NCBI RefSeq assembly: GCF_004361915.1
Contig: NZ_SNWP01000010.1
Span: 1,514,050-1,578,049, forward strand
Direction: 5' to 3'
Length of the DNA stretch: 64,000 nt
Source: Sediminibacterium goheungense
GTDB taxonomy: Bacteria > Bacteroidota > Bacteroidia > Chitinophagales > Chitinophagaceae
Positions 25,286-34,074 of the stretch are shown here, one piece after another; the first letter of the stretch is position 1, and each line of letters starts with the position of its first letter. Under the pieces are notes generated by a model, which saw only the letters and a program-made list of their open reading frames with translations, made no database searches and was not told the DNA's origin. Position numbers and translations under genes: made by a program.

Positions 25286-25337
25286 CAAGCCACAGATGCA
25301 CAGATTTTAGATAATCAATCTGTGCATCTGTGGCTTG
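25286..25337. repeat. Perfect 21-bp inverted repeat in the divergent intergenic region
   Basis: Arms at 25286-25306 and 25317-25337 are perfect complements (ending in CACAGATGCACAGATT), separated by 10 nt. The hairpin lies between the divergent SET cluster and the ridA gene. No T-tract follows on either side, so it is not a typical terminator; it may be a dispersed palindrome or a regulatory site for the two divergent units. Confidence 0.7.
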
Positions 25338-25414
25338 AATAATCGTTCTATGGATATGTCTACGGAATCTTTTAATTTGGGTACGGTAAAAATCAACTGT
25401 TTAAAATCATCAAT

Positions 25415-25888
25415 ATGCTCAATCCTTCTCCCGATGCCGCTTTTGAAGCCTTACAGCTAACCCTTCCGCCTGCTCCTGCGCCACTGGGTGTGTACAAACC
25501 CTGTTTAATAGATGGTAATTATCTCTATCTCTCCGGTCATGGTACACTGCAAAATGATGGCACATGGATTGTAGGTATTGTAGGACTGGATATGGATAAA
25601 GAATCTGCTAAATCAGCTGCACGTCAGGTAGGATTAGCGATGCTTGCCACCATTAAAAATAAACTGGGTAGTTTCCATAAAATTAAACGGGTGATTAAAG
25701 TATTGGGTATGGTAAATGCGGTGCAGGGTTTTGCGGATCATCCTTATGTGATCAATGGCTGCAGTGAATTATTTGCTGCTATATGGGGCCCGGATCATGG
25801 TGTTGGTGTGAGAAGTGCAGTAGGCATGAGTTCTCTACCCGGGAATATTCCCGTTGAAATAGAAGCGATATTTGAATTACATACTTAA
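25415..25888 (+). CDS. RidA family (YjgF/YER057c/UK114) protein
   Basis: 157 residues. It contains LYLSGHGTLQNDG near the N-terminus, a long helix with AAR...LAMLATIKNKLGSFHKIKRV, and the C-terminal GVGVRSAVGMSSLPGNIPVEI, whose arginine and following residues form the active-site pocket in RidA proteins. RidA hydrolyses reactive enamine/imine intermediates made by PLP enzymes. It is followed 8 bp later by a PLP-dependent D-threonine-aldolase-like gene, a sensible pairing: PLP enzyme makes the imine, RidA clears it. It resembles the atypical longer RidA group rather than E. coli RidA. Confidence 0.85.
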   Translation: MLNPSPDAAFEALQLTLPPAPAPLGVYKPCLIDGNYLYLSGHGTLQNDGTWIVGIVGLDMDKESAKSAARQVGLAMLATIKNKLGSFHKIKRVIKVLGMVNAVQGFADHPYVINGCSELFAAIWGPDHGVGVRSAVGMSSLPGNIPVEIEAIFELHT

Positions 25889-25896
25889 CATGATTT

Positions 25897-27009
25897 ATGG
25901 CAGTAAAAAACTGGTTTGAACTGGCACTTGCAGACGATATCGATTCACCTGCCTTACTCGTCTATCCTGAACGGGTACAACAAAATATACAGGCTGCGAT
26001 TACAATGATGGGTGAACCAGACAGATTAAGGCCACATATTAAAACACATAAAACGGCTGAGGTAACCAGGTTGTTGATGAATGCAGGTGTGCAACAATTT
26101 AAATGTGCCACTATTGCTGAAGCCGAATTGCTGGGTATGTGTAAAGCCCCGGATGTATTGCTGGCTTATCAACCACTGGGACCCAAACTTGATCGCTTCT
26201 TTTCATTAATCGGACAATACCCTGATACAAGTTATGCTTGTGTAACAGATCATATAGCGGCTGTTACGGCTATGGCGTTGAAAGCACGTGCACAAAATCT
26301 GATATTGAATGTTTATATCGATTTAAATGTGGGCATGAACAGAACCGGTATTGCACCTGAAGATGCGATGGAGCTGGTTGATTTTTGCCTGAATGAACCT
26401 GCTATTCACTTAGCCGGCTTGCATGCATATGATGGTCATCTGCGCAATCCTGATCCTGAGCAAAGAAAAGAAGATTGTGATGAAGCTTTTGCACGGGTTA
26501 CAGATTTGCAAAACCGGATCTCCATAAAACATCCTGTTCATCTACCCATTATTGCCGGCGGTAGCCCCAGTTTTCCGATACATGCTAAACGCAAAGAAGT
26601 TATTTGCAGCCCGGGCACTTTTGTTTACTGGGACCATGGATATGCCCATGCTTTTCCGGAGCAGCCTTTTGTACATGCCGCCCTGGTAATGACGCGTATC
26701 ATCTCTTTACCTGCGCAGGGACTTATCTGCACAGACCTTGGTCATAAATCCATTGCATCTGAGAACCCGATTGATAAACGTGTTTTCTTTTTAAATGCAG
26801 ATGACCTTACCCCCGTTTCCCAGAGTGAAGAACACCTTATACTAAAAGCACCGGATCAACATACTTACAAAGTGGGTGATCTGTTGTATGGATTGCCTTA
26901 TCATATTTGTCCTACCTGTGCCTTATATGAACGCGCATTTACCATAAAAAACCATCAGAAAACAGGCGAGTGGTTACATATTGCCCGCGACCGTAAAATC
27001 ACTAACTAA
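25897..27009 (+). CDS. D-threonine aldolase / D-serine dehydratase-like PLP enzyme (fold type III)
   Basis: 370 residues. It opens with DIDSPALLVYPERVQQNI and RPHIKTHKT; Lys49 in this motif is the expected PLP-binding lysine, as in D-threonine aldolase and DSD1-type D-serine dehydratases. The alanine-racemase-like TIM barrel follows (LILNVYIDLNVGMNRTGI, HLAGLHAYDGHL). The C-terminal beta domain has GLPYHICPTCALY, whose His and Cys bind the catalytic metal in this family. It acts on D-beta-hydroxy amino acids such as D-Thr or D-Ser. It is in an apparent operon with RidA and divergent from the ATP-grasp/SET cluster, which hints that a D-amino acid or its aldehyde is part of the chemistry. The exact reaction is not decidable by eye. 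Confidence 0.85.
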   Translation: MAVKNWFELALADDIDSPALLVYPERVQQNIQAAITMMGEPDRLRPHIKTHKTAEVTRLLMNAGVQQFKCATIAEAELLGMCKAPDVLLAYQPLGPKLDRFFSLIGQYPDTSYACVTDHIAAVTAMALKARAQNLILNVYIDLNVGMNRTGIAPEDAMELVDFCLNEPAIHLAGLHAYDGHLRNPDPEQRKEDCDEAFARVTDLQNRISIKHPVHLPIIAGGSPSFPIHAKRKEVICSPGTFVYWDHGYAHAFPEQPFVHAALVMTRIISLPAQGLICTDLGHKSIASENPIDKRVFFLNADDLTPVSQSEEHLILKAPDQHTYKVGDLLYGLPYHICPTCALYERAFTIKNHQKTGEWLHIARDRKITN

Positions 27010-27160
27010 CCGGGCATTGCAACTGAATAAGGTACTCGCTCCCTTTCTCCCTGTAAAAACACTTTTCCGGCAGCTGCTATTTTTTGGCAAATATTTGATA
27101 ATAAACAACTTATAAAAGCTGGCACTGTATTTGCCTTTTAAAGGGTATAAACCAGATACT

Positions 27161-27631
27161 ATGAAAAAGTTATTCGTTATCGCAGGATTTTTGCTCAGTA
27201 TATCATCTATACAGAAGGCTGATGCACAGATACGCATCAATGCCAATATTAATATTGGTTCACAACCTTTATGGGGACCTGTAGGCTACGATCATGTTGA
27301 TTATTATTACCTGCCGGATATTGATGTGTACTATTATGTTCCTGAACGTCGCTTTATTTACCTGGATGGCAGTAGATGGATTTTTGCAGCCTCCTTACCT
27401 ACACGTTTTGGCAGCATTAATTTATACTCAGTTCCCAAAATTGTAATCAATGAACCTAAACCTTATTTAAGGGCTGATGTATACCGTGTAAAATACAAAG
27501 GATGGAAGGGGCCTAAACAAATCGTGATCAGAGATAGTGATGATGAGCGTTACAGAAACCATCCCGGAAGAGCGTTGGGTCATGATAAAGGGCGTGGCAA
27601 AGGACATGGTAAAGGCAAGGGCCGGGATTAA
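27161..27631 (+). CDS. Small secreted hypothetical protein with basic Gly/Lys/His tail
   Basis: 156 residues from the ATG at 27161, which begins a signal peptide (MKKLFVIAGFLLSISSIQKA, cut after DAQ); an earlier frame start adds a non-signal leader. The mature part is Tyr-rich (VDYYYLPDIDVYYYVPERRF, IYLDGSRW), then ends with a low-complexity tail of GRGKGHGKGKGRD type. Proteins of this shape (YYYLPD.. and IYLDGSRW) are common but uncharacterised in Bacteroidota. It is probably exported; the basic tail may bind anionic polymers. Followed by a strong hairpin shared with the convergent protease gene. Confidence 0.65.
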   Translation: MKKLFVIAGFLLSISSIQKADAQIRINANINIGSQPLWGPVGYDHVDYYYLPDIDVYYYVPERRFIYLDGSRWIFAASLPTRFGSINLYSVPKIVINEPKPYLRADVYRVKYKGWKGPKQIVIRDSDDERYRNHPGRALGHDKGRGKGHGKGKGRD

Positions 27632-27662
27632 TTCGTTTTCGATCCCTATGAATCCATATATC

Positions 27663-27739
27663 GCTGCGGAACAACCTTGTATCATTCTTGTCTTGGTTAT
27701 AGGATATTGAGAAAAGATGATACAAGGTTGTTTCGCAGC
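27663..27739. terminator. Bidirectional 23-bp hairpin between convergent genes
   Basis: Arms 27663-27685 and 27717-27739 are complementary over 23 bp with one G-U type mismatch, loop 31 nt. It lies exactly between the convergent stop codons at 27631 and 27744 and probably serves both directions, although a T-tract is weak. Confidence 0.6.
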
Positions 27740-27743
27740 ATTT

Positions 27744-30554
27744 TTATTGTACAATAAGTTTACCTGTTATTTCTCTTTGATTGGTTTGTGTAATGGTATA
27801 AAAATAAATACCTTTTTGCAGCAATGGCATCTGCAGTTGGTTGCTGGCTCCTGTTAGGGCGGCTTTCATCTGCAAACGTCCAAACAAATCATAAAGCCTG
27901 AAAGTTTTGTTATCCGGATCTTCTGTAAGTACCTGTATAGACCTGCCGGGTTGCACCGGATTTGGGAAAACATAATAAGGTTGGTTCCCGAAATGAATCA
28001 CCTGTGCTGGTTGGGTGTAATAGGAAATGCCATTGCTTAGTACAATTTTCGAACGGTATATATTCAATCCATTATTTGCAGATGCAGTAATGGTAAATTG
28101 TGTATTTACAACAGGGGTAATTTCCTGGATGGCAGTATACCCGTTTTGTGTAAGTTTTTCAACTATAATTTTTGCTACCTGATAGGTGGTACCCAGTTGC
28201 AGCGTAAGCCTCGCCATATTGGTACCGAACGGATCGGCAATAAAGCTACTGATGTAACAACCTGTTTGCTGTGTGGTATAGTTAAAGGTGTAAGATTTTT
28301 GTGCTTCTGCTCCATTGGTTAAAACCGGGGCTACTGTAAAATAGCGGTTGGTATTGTTTTGTTTGTATTGTATAAGTGCCGTATCACTAATAGTAATCAA
28401 GGGTTGCAGGTATTGATCGCCCAATGTATACACACGATACTGGCTCACATTTGCCTTTTGCCAGTAAATTAAAAATGAATCTAGACAGTTAAACCCAGTA
28501 TTGATAGGCAGCGGCATTGATATGGTAACTGTATCACTTAGCCAGTCACGCAGTGGCATTTGTAATCGAAATTGAATAACTGCCATGGTATCGGGTGGCT
28601 GCCAGGCATAACTATTTTTACTAAGGTCAACAGCATTGGCCAGTGTTTGCCATATGCCATTATTTAACCGGTATAATAAGGTGGCTGTATCTGTTATGGT
28701 TGTATGCCATCTTATTAGATTCTTCCGCTTTGGCTCAAGGTGATCTCCTTTTACCGGGTAGCTGAATTGAAAATGCTGTAAGGTATCGTATTGCCAGGCG
28801 ATTGCGTATGGCTGTTTTCCTGTAGCTACCTGATGGGCTTTTATTCTTAGTTGGTATTCTCCTGCAACCGGCAGATCAATCGTAACCTGTTCATTGTTGT
28901 TCAGCGAATCTTTTTTTCTGATAGCCAACTGCTGCAGGGAGTCTTTTTGTGTGTATGCATTTAACACCCAGGGCAACCAACTTGTTGAAGTAGTTGTGTG
29001 AACAACTGTAAGATCAAGATCATTGATGAGCGCTTTATAGGTATTTGCCTGTGCAGCGGGATCAATCCAGCTCAGGGTAACTTTCAACTGTTTTGTATTT
29101 GCCGGTATGTTGATGCGATGTATTTTTTCTTCCTGGTTGTTTACAGAATCAACCACAATTCTCCCATCGATAATATTCTGTATGGCCGATTTTGCATTTA
29201 CACTACCGTAGCCTGAAACAAAATCAATATTTTTTGGTCCTGTATCATCTGCAGTATTAAGTAATACAGCGCGTACAATATCAGATGTTGGTATAGTTCC
29301 GTTCTGTTTTTGCCAGGCTTGCTGAAGTAGTATAGCAGTACCCGATACAATGGCTGCAGCACCCGATGTACCATCTTCTCCCAGTGCTACCAGTTCAGGT
29401 TTTACCCTGCCATCATAAGCAGGGCCGCGGGAACTCAATAGTGGCGTATTACCCAATGAATCCATAGCACCAACAGCTATACTATTCTTCGACATTTTAA
29501 AACTACCGGAAAGATTCGCAAAGCCCGGTATACCTGCATAGTTACCGGAAGAAGATGTTTGCGTACCCAGATTACCCGCTGAAAAAATATGTAATAGTGT
29601 TTTCTGCTGGTTTTGCTGTGCATCATAAGCTGCTGCATCGGCACCGTAATAATTTTCTATCCCTGTTCCATAAGAATGATTCTGTACCGTAACCTGTAAA
29701 TTGTTTAATACGGTATTTGCATCCGGTAAAAGATTACTAAAACTGGTAGAGGTAATGCCTGCAGCCCATGCCATTCCTTTTCCTGTATAAAAGCTATTTC
29801 CTGCACCGGCTGCAATGGTTGCCATGGTAGTAGCATGTGTTTCCATAAGACCTGATGCAATGGGCGATGAAATATATCTTCCTTTGAAATCGATATCAGT
29901 TGTATCCATTTTATTTTCCTTTACAGCCAGTCTGAATCCTTTCCCATTTATATCCGGCCATAAACGATGTGCGAGATTACCTTTATTGGCAGACAGGTCA
30001 AAGCCTGTGAGCTCACGTTCTGTATAGGGTACTCTTACCCTGTCAATAAATAAAACGTCCTTTCTGTTTAGAACAGCTTGTTCTATATACCGCCAGGATG
30101 TTTTTACCTGTAGGGTTTTCTGATTGTCTGCAATACTTTCTATCTGAATTAGTGGATCATTATTCAGTGAACTGATGAATGCGTATGTATTTTCCAGCTC
30201 AATTATCCAACTCTGTATTTTTTCCTTTTGATTTTTTTCTGCGGGAATAAAAAAATTTAGAGGGAACTTCCATGCGTTGTTAACACTGAAGAGGTTGCCA
30301 TATTGTTTGAAATGACTAAAAGTAGCCTGATCTGATACTCTTATTATAGCGATGGTATCCGCAAGTTTCCGCAACACTTCACTATGTGCAGGCAATTTCC
30401 CGACAAATAAAAAATCTGGATTTTGTTTATCGAAACCATTTGCATTTCTACTTAAAAAATGAACAAACTGAAGAGGGTATGCTGATGTTTTGTTCTGTGC
30501 ATCTGCACAAAACGATAAGCATATACAGCAGAACAGCAGTAATCTCATGTACAT
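27744..30554 (-). CDS. Subtilisin-like S8 serine protease with T9SS C-terminal sorting domain
   Basis: 936 residues. Signal peptide RLLLFCCICLSFCADAQ. The peptidase S8 domain runs about 190-460: His240 in METHATTMATIAAG, oxyanion Asn328 in FSAGNLG, and Ser397 in GTSGAAAIVSG. The Asp box is atypical: the expected strand reads FRLAVKENKMDTTDIDFKG, with no standard D-S/T-G. Beta-sandwich and Ig-like regions follow, and the end is a type A T9SS sorting domain (VFPNPVQPG, LYDLFGRLQ, KGIYFYTITQTN, GKLIV). It is predicted to be exported by the type IX system and bound at or released from the cell surface. Substrate unknown. Confidence 0.88.
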   Translation of the reverse strand: MYMRLLLFCCICLSFCADAQNKTSAYPLQFVHFLSRNANGFDKQNPDFLFVGKLPAHSEVLRKLADTIAIIRVSDQATFSHFKQYGNLFSVNNAWKFPLNFFIPAEKNQKEKIQSWIIELENTYAFISSLNNDPLIQIESIADNQKTLQVKTSWRYIEQAVLNRKDVLFIDRVRVPYTERELTGFDLSANKGNLAHRLWPDINGKGFRLAVKENKMDTTDIDFKGRYISSPIASGLMETHATTMATIAAGAGNSFYTGKGMAWAAGITSTSFSNLLPDANTVLNNLQVTVQNHSYGTGIENYYGADAAAYDAQQNQQKTLLHIFSAGNLGTQTSSSGNYAGIPGFANLSGSFKMSKNSIAVGAMDSLGNTPLLSSRGPAYDGRVKPELVALGEDGTSGAAAIVSGTAILLQQAWQKQNGTIPTSDIVRAVLLNTADDTGPKNIDFVSGYGSVNAKSAIQNIIDGRIVVDSVNNQEEKIHRINIPANTKQLKVTLSWIDPAAQANTYKALINDLDLTVVHTTTSTSWLPWVLNAYTQKDSLQQLAIRKKDSLNNNEQVTIDLPVAGEYQLRIKAHQVATGKQPYAIAWQYDTLQHFQFSYPVKGDHLEPKRKNLIRWHTTITDTATLLYRLNNGIWQTLANAVDLSKNSYAWQPPDTMAVIQFRLQMPLRDWLSDTVTISMPLPINTGFNCLDSFLIYWQKANVSQYRVYTLGDQYLQPLITISDTALIQYKQNNTNRYFTVAPVLTNGAEAQKSYTFNYTTQQTGCYISSFIADPFGTNMARLTLQLGTTYQVAKIIVEKLTQNGYTAIQEITPVVNTQFTITASANNGLNIYRSKIVLSNGISYYTQPAQVIHFGNQPYYVFPNPVQPGRSIQVLTEDPDNKTFRLYDLFGRLQMKAALTGASNQLQMPLLQKGIYFYTITQTNQREITGKLIVQ

Positions 30555-30682
30555 AGGAAACCGGAATAAATAAAGATAAGGAAATCATTTTTCCGATGGC
30601 CTGCGTATGTACTATGGAATTGTTCTGACTGTTTTTGAGAGATGTTGAGTTTTATTGCGGTTTTGCAACAGCGTTGCTCAAA

Positions 30683-30709
30683 TTGAGTTTTGTCTGATTC
30701 CTACATTTC
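30683..30709 (+). promoter_or_regulatory. Possible Bacteroidota promoter of the M57 protease gene
   Basis: A TTG (30683) followed about 16 bp later by TACATTTC resembles the Bacteroidota -33/-7 elements (TTTG and TAnnTTTG). It lies about 65 bp upstream of the ATG at 30773. Weak match. Confidence 0.25.
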
Positions 30710-30772
30710 TTATATTCATTTAGAGAAATCCAAATTCACTGTAAACCATTTTTAAAATCCAAACTAAAACAC

Positions 30773-31585
30773 ATGAGAAAAAACATGCGCCTTTCTTTGG
30801 CTGCCATCGCATTTTTGATGGCTGCCGTTTCCTGTACTAAAACAGCTGCACCTGAGCAGGAAATCAAACAAGAGATTTCACAGGATGTAATCAACAGTGT
30901 GAAAGCACTGGGCTTTTCTACCAGCAATATTATTGCCGATGAAGGTGGTTATATTGTTGAGGGTGATATTTTTATTCCCGCAAACGAGTTAAACCGTTCT
31001 CTGAATGGTGCTTTTTTGCGCGTAGGTGATGTTGAACAGTATCGCACCACCAATCTGGTAACCGGATTACCCAGAACCATTACAGTTGCTTTATCAAGCA
31101 GAATCAGTGCTTCTGTTTACGGGCCTGTACTTGACGAAGTGGTGCGTAGGTATAACGCAGAAAATCTTCAGATCAGACTTCAGCGTGTAAGCTCCGGTGC
31201 GAATATTACTTTTGACCGTGCGAGTGGAAGTTATCTGGCTTCTGCAGGCTTTCCAACATCAAGTGGCAACCCTTATAACCTCGTGAAGGTAAACACCAAT
31301 GCAATTGGTTCTGGTACTTCCACTACTTTCATTAATTACGCTGCCACCATATTTGCACATGAACTCGGACATTGTATTGGTTTCCGTCATACCGACTATA
31401 TGAACCGTGCTTATAGTTGTGGTGGTACCGCTACCAATGAAGGTGCTTCAACAGTAGGCGCTATTCTTATACCGGGTACACCCAGCGGACCCGATCCTAA
31501 TTCATGGATGCTGGCCTGTATTGGCACCAATGTGAATCGTCCTTTTAATGCCAATGACAGAGTAGCCCTGAATTATTTATATTAA
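30773..31585 (+). CDS. M57-type (dual-action HEIGH) metalloprotease, lipoprotein
   Basis: 270 residues. The N-terminal lipoprotein signal has the lipobox AAVSC (Cys21), so it is membrane-anchored, probably at the outer membrane. The metzincin-like zinc motif is HELGHCIGFRHTD (196-208): His196, Glu197, His200, His206, all present. This matches the dual-action HEIGH metallopeptidase family (M57, PF12388) common in Bacteroidota. The preceding 100 residues form the usual prodomain-like region with VIN.VKALGFSTSNI and VEGDIFIP. Predicted extracytoplasmic endopeptidase; substrate unknown. Single gene followed by a perfect terminator. An alternative start is four residues downstream. Confidence 0.9.
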   Translation: MRKNMRLSLAAIAFLMAAVSCTKTAAPEQEIKQEISQDVINSVKALGFSTSNIIADEGGYIVEGDIFIPANELNRSLNGAFLRVGDVEQYRTTNLVTGLPRTITVALSSRISASVYGPVLDEVVRRYNAENLQIRLQRVSSGANITFDRASGSYLASAGFPTSSGNPYNLVKVNTNAIGSGTSTTFINYAATIFAHELGHCIGFRHTDYMNRAYSCGGTATNEGASTVGAILIPGTPSGPDPNSWMLACIGTNVNRPFNANDRVALNYLY

Positions 31586-31616
31586 TTAATACCTGAATCA
31601 AAAAATGGTTTACAGC

Positions 31617-31646
31617 AAAAGGGCTCCCGATACCGGGAGCCCTTAT
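31617..31646. terminator. Bidirectional intrinsic terminator
   Basis: A perfect 9-bp stem GGGCTCCCG / CGGGAGCCC with a 4-nt loop, A-run before and T-rich after, between the convergent genes ending at 31585 and 31667. Confidence 0.85.
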
Positions 31647-31666
31647 CATTTATCGTGGCTATTGAG

Positions 31667-32140
31667 TTAGTCGATGGGTTCTTTATCTTTTTTTCGGCTA
31701 TTTCTTCCTACAGCGTAATGCGGTTTTAACTCCTTATAAATCTGGTTAAACTGTTCACTACCCGATAAAGCTGCATTTTTTGAATTATGAAAATAAGCAC
31801 GTGTTTGCTTAAGTATTTCGTTACCCAATAACAGTTTTGCATCTTCCATTTTTGTCTTCACTTCTTCCAGTTCACTGATCAATTCATTGTATTGTTTATA
31901 GAGCTGTATATAATTATTGCAGGTATTCACATCTACATATGAAGGAACCGTAGCAGGATTCTTTCGCATGTACAGTACCGCTTTTTCAACAAAATCTTTT
32001 TTCTTATCGTTCAGCTTGAACATACTCCTTCGCTCCGTAGGTTTTAACTTGATATTCTGGGGTAGCATATTTCTCAGTGCAGCAATATGCTGTCTGAACG
32101 ACATGAGTTCCGATCCTACAAAGCTTCTGAAAGAGGCCAT
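31667..32140 (-). CDS. Hypothetical coiled-coil protein
   Basis: 157 residues, no signal peptide or membrane segment. The central part (about 75-115) is a probable coiled coil (YIQLYKQYNELISELEEVKT). The N-terminal part has a basic patch (LKPTERRSMFKLNDKKKDF) and the tail is lysine/arginine-rich (GRNSRKKDKEPID). No family is recognised. It ends at a terminator shared with the M57 protease and begins 65 bp from the DMT transporter gene. Codon use is like its core neighbours, so probably a lineage-specific core gene. Confidence 0.55.
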   Translation of the reverse strand: MASFRSFVGSELMSFRQHIAALRNMLPQNIKLKPTERRSMFKLNDKKKDFVEKAVLYMRKNPATVPSYVDVNTCNNYIQLYKQYNELISELEEVKTKMEDAKLLLGNEILKQTRAYFHNSKNAALSGSEQFNQIYKELKPHYAVGRNSRKKDKEPID

Positions 32141-32204
32141 AACAGGTTATTTAGCATTATAACGCTGTTGTGAAATAGAAAATTGCTTATTCAAAATAAT
32201 TTAA

Positions 32205-32651
32205 TCAGGCTTTTCGGTTAATCAGATAGGCGCCACCGATAAGCATGGCAACCCCCAGTATTTTTTGCCAGTTAATTGGGCTTTGCCTGAAACCAAATAG
32301 CCCGAAATGATCAAAAAGCAGGGCAAAAAGTAGTTGCCCGGCAATTACGAGGGCAAATACATTTGCAGAGCCAATCTGCTGAACAGAATAGATAATCACC
32401 GTTACAAAAAAAGCACCCAGCAAACCACCACTAAATTTATACCATTCTATCTGTTGCAATTGTTGTGCATTTGGTAAAGGCTGCCGGGTTAACCCAATTA
32501 CCAGCGCCAGTGCAATGGTTCCTACGAGGAAAGAAATGAAAGCAGCTACCCACTGGTTATTCACAGCTACTTTTAGCTGACTATTTACACCAGCTTGTGT
32601 GGTGATGGTTAAACCCGCCATCAGGGGCAGGATATACACAAGGTATTTCAT
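32205..32651 (-). CDS. DMT-superfamily small membrane protein (DUF606/YdcZ type)
   Basis: 148 residues with four to five hydrophobic segments (VYILPLMAGLTITTQAGVN, WVAAFISFLVGTIALALVI, GGLLGAFFVTVIIYSV, NVFALVIAGQLLFALLFDHF, ILGVAMLIGGAYLI). Motifs such as AGVNSQL near the start, GGLLGAFFV and the DHFG segment are typical of the DUF606 family within the drug/metabolite transporter superfamily. It probably transports a small molecule across the inner membrane as an oligomer; the substrate is unknown. It lies 13 bp after the DEAD helicase gene on the same strand and may be co-transcribed. Confidence 0.85.
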   Translation of the reverse strand: MKYLVYILPLMAGLTITTQAGVNSQLKVAVNNQWVAAFISFLVGTIALALVIGLTRQPLPNAQQLQQIEWYKFSGGLLGAFFVTVIIYSVQQIGSANVFALVIAGQLLFALLFDHFGLFGFRQSPINWQKILGVAMLIGGAYLINRKA

Positions 32652-32664
32652 CGGTAATCAGTTA

Positions 32665-33903
32665 TCAGGATGGTTTTCGGTTGGGTCTTGGCGAACCATT
32701 TCTTCTGTTGCCCCCAGACCTGCGATTTTGAGAACCTGAACGTGGGGCTCTTGGTGAATAAGCCGGTGTAGGACCAAATTCTTCCGGTACATTTCCTTTG
32801 GGAACGGGCTCGCCGAGCAGTGCCTCAATAGCCCCCATTTTATTCTGTTCCTTTTCACCTACCAATGTAAAAGCTGTTCCGGTACTGGCTGCCCGCGCAG
32901 TTCTACCAATACGGTGAACATAGTCTTCACCATCATTGGGCACATCATAATTAATAACAAGGTCAATATCTTCTATATCAATACCTCTGCTAAGGATATC
33001 TGTGGCTACCAGAATATTCAGTTTTTTATTCCTGAAATCCTGTAATACCTGTTCTCGTTTTTGTTGTTCAAGATCTGAATGAATTTCTTCTGCAGATAGT
33101 TTTGCACGCTTTAATTCGGCGGTAAGCTGTTTTACATTTTGTTTCTTGGAGCAGAAAACAATTACATTATTGTATTGCTTACTGCTCAGCATATCTTTTA
33201 TAATCGGCACTTTCTGTGCTTCGTATACGATAAAGGCTTTCTGAACAATTTTCTCTGGTGGTTTAGAAATAGCGATATTGATTTCAACCGGTTCATGCAG
33301 AATTTTCCTTGCCAGTTCTCTCATTTTCTGTGGCATGGTTGCGGAGAAAAGCAGGTTCTGTCTTTCTTTGGGAAGAAAGGAAATGATACGCATGATGTCA
33401 TCATTGAAACCCATATCGAGCATACGGTCTGCCTCATCCAATACCAGGTATTTCAACCCTTTCAGTTTCACATAACCCATATTCAAATGCGCAATCATTC
33501 TACCGGGTGTACAAACCACGATGTCTACACCCTGCGTTAGTGCCTTTTTCTCATTATTGAATGAATTGCCATCACCACCACCATATACGGCTATAGAACT
33601 TACATCTGTAAAATAGGATAAACCCTCAAGCCCCTCTGCAATCTGTATAGCCAGTTCACGGGTAGGCACAATAATCATGGCATTGATATCATGAACAGCA
33701 TGTGATTCTGTAAGTAAGCGATGAATGAGTGGTAACAGAAAGGCAGCTGTTTTGCCGGTACCTGTCTGAGCAGAAGCGATGATGTCTTTTCCTTCTAAAA
33801 TGGGAACCATTACCTGCTGCTGCACCGGTGTGGCAGTTTCGTATCCCATTGCATCTATGCCGTCGAGTATTCTTTGATCGAGTCCTAAATCTGTAAACTT
33901 CAA
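32665..33903 (-). CDS. DEAD-box RNA helicase (RhlE-like)
   Basis: 412 residues. All DEAD-box motifs are visible in order: FTDLGLDQRILDGI and TPVQQQVMVP (Q motif), AQTGTGKT, PTRELAIQ, TPGRM, VLDEADRMLDMGF, FSATMP, ILVATDILSRGIDI and HRIGRTARA. The C-terminal tail (about 375-412) is short, basic and rich in Arg, Asn, Pro and Gly, as in RhlE-type helicases that use the tail to bind RNA. It likely helps ribosome assembly or RNA turnover, especially in the cold. First gene of a two-gene unit with the DMT-type transporter. Confidence 0.93.
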   Translation of the reverse strand: MKFTDLGLDQRILDGIDAMGYETATPVQQQVMVPILEGKDIIASAQTGTGKTAAFLLPLIHRLLTESHAVHDINAMIIVPTRELAIQIAEGLEGLSYFTDVSSIAVYGGGDGNSFNNEKKALTQGVDIVVCTPGRMIAHLNMGYVKLKGLKYLVLDEADRMLDMGFNDDIMRIISFLPKERQNLLFSATMPQKMRELARKILHEPVEINIAISKPPEKIVQKAFIVYEAQKVPIIKDMLSSKQYNNVIVFCSKKQNVKQLTAELKRAKLSAEEIHSDLEQQKREQVLQDFRNKKLNILVATDILSRGIDIEDIDLVINYDVPNDGEDYVHRIGRTARAASTGTAFTLVGEKEQNKMGAIEALLGEPVPKGNVPEEFGPTPAYSPRAPRSGSQNRRSGGNRRNGSPRPNRKPS

Positions 33904-34074
33904 AATGGTTAATTATTATTTGATCGTTCAGTAAAGATACTACGAAAAAAATTGATCCCGACATACATCTATCTGAAGAGAATACGGCAGCGCCCTATTC
34001 TCTTTTCTTTACCGGGTGTTCTAGAAAGGAAAACAGGGAGCTGCAGATGGGTATCAAATAACAACAGAACTATC

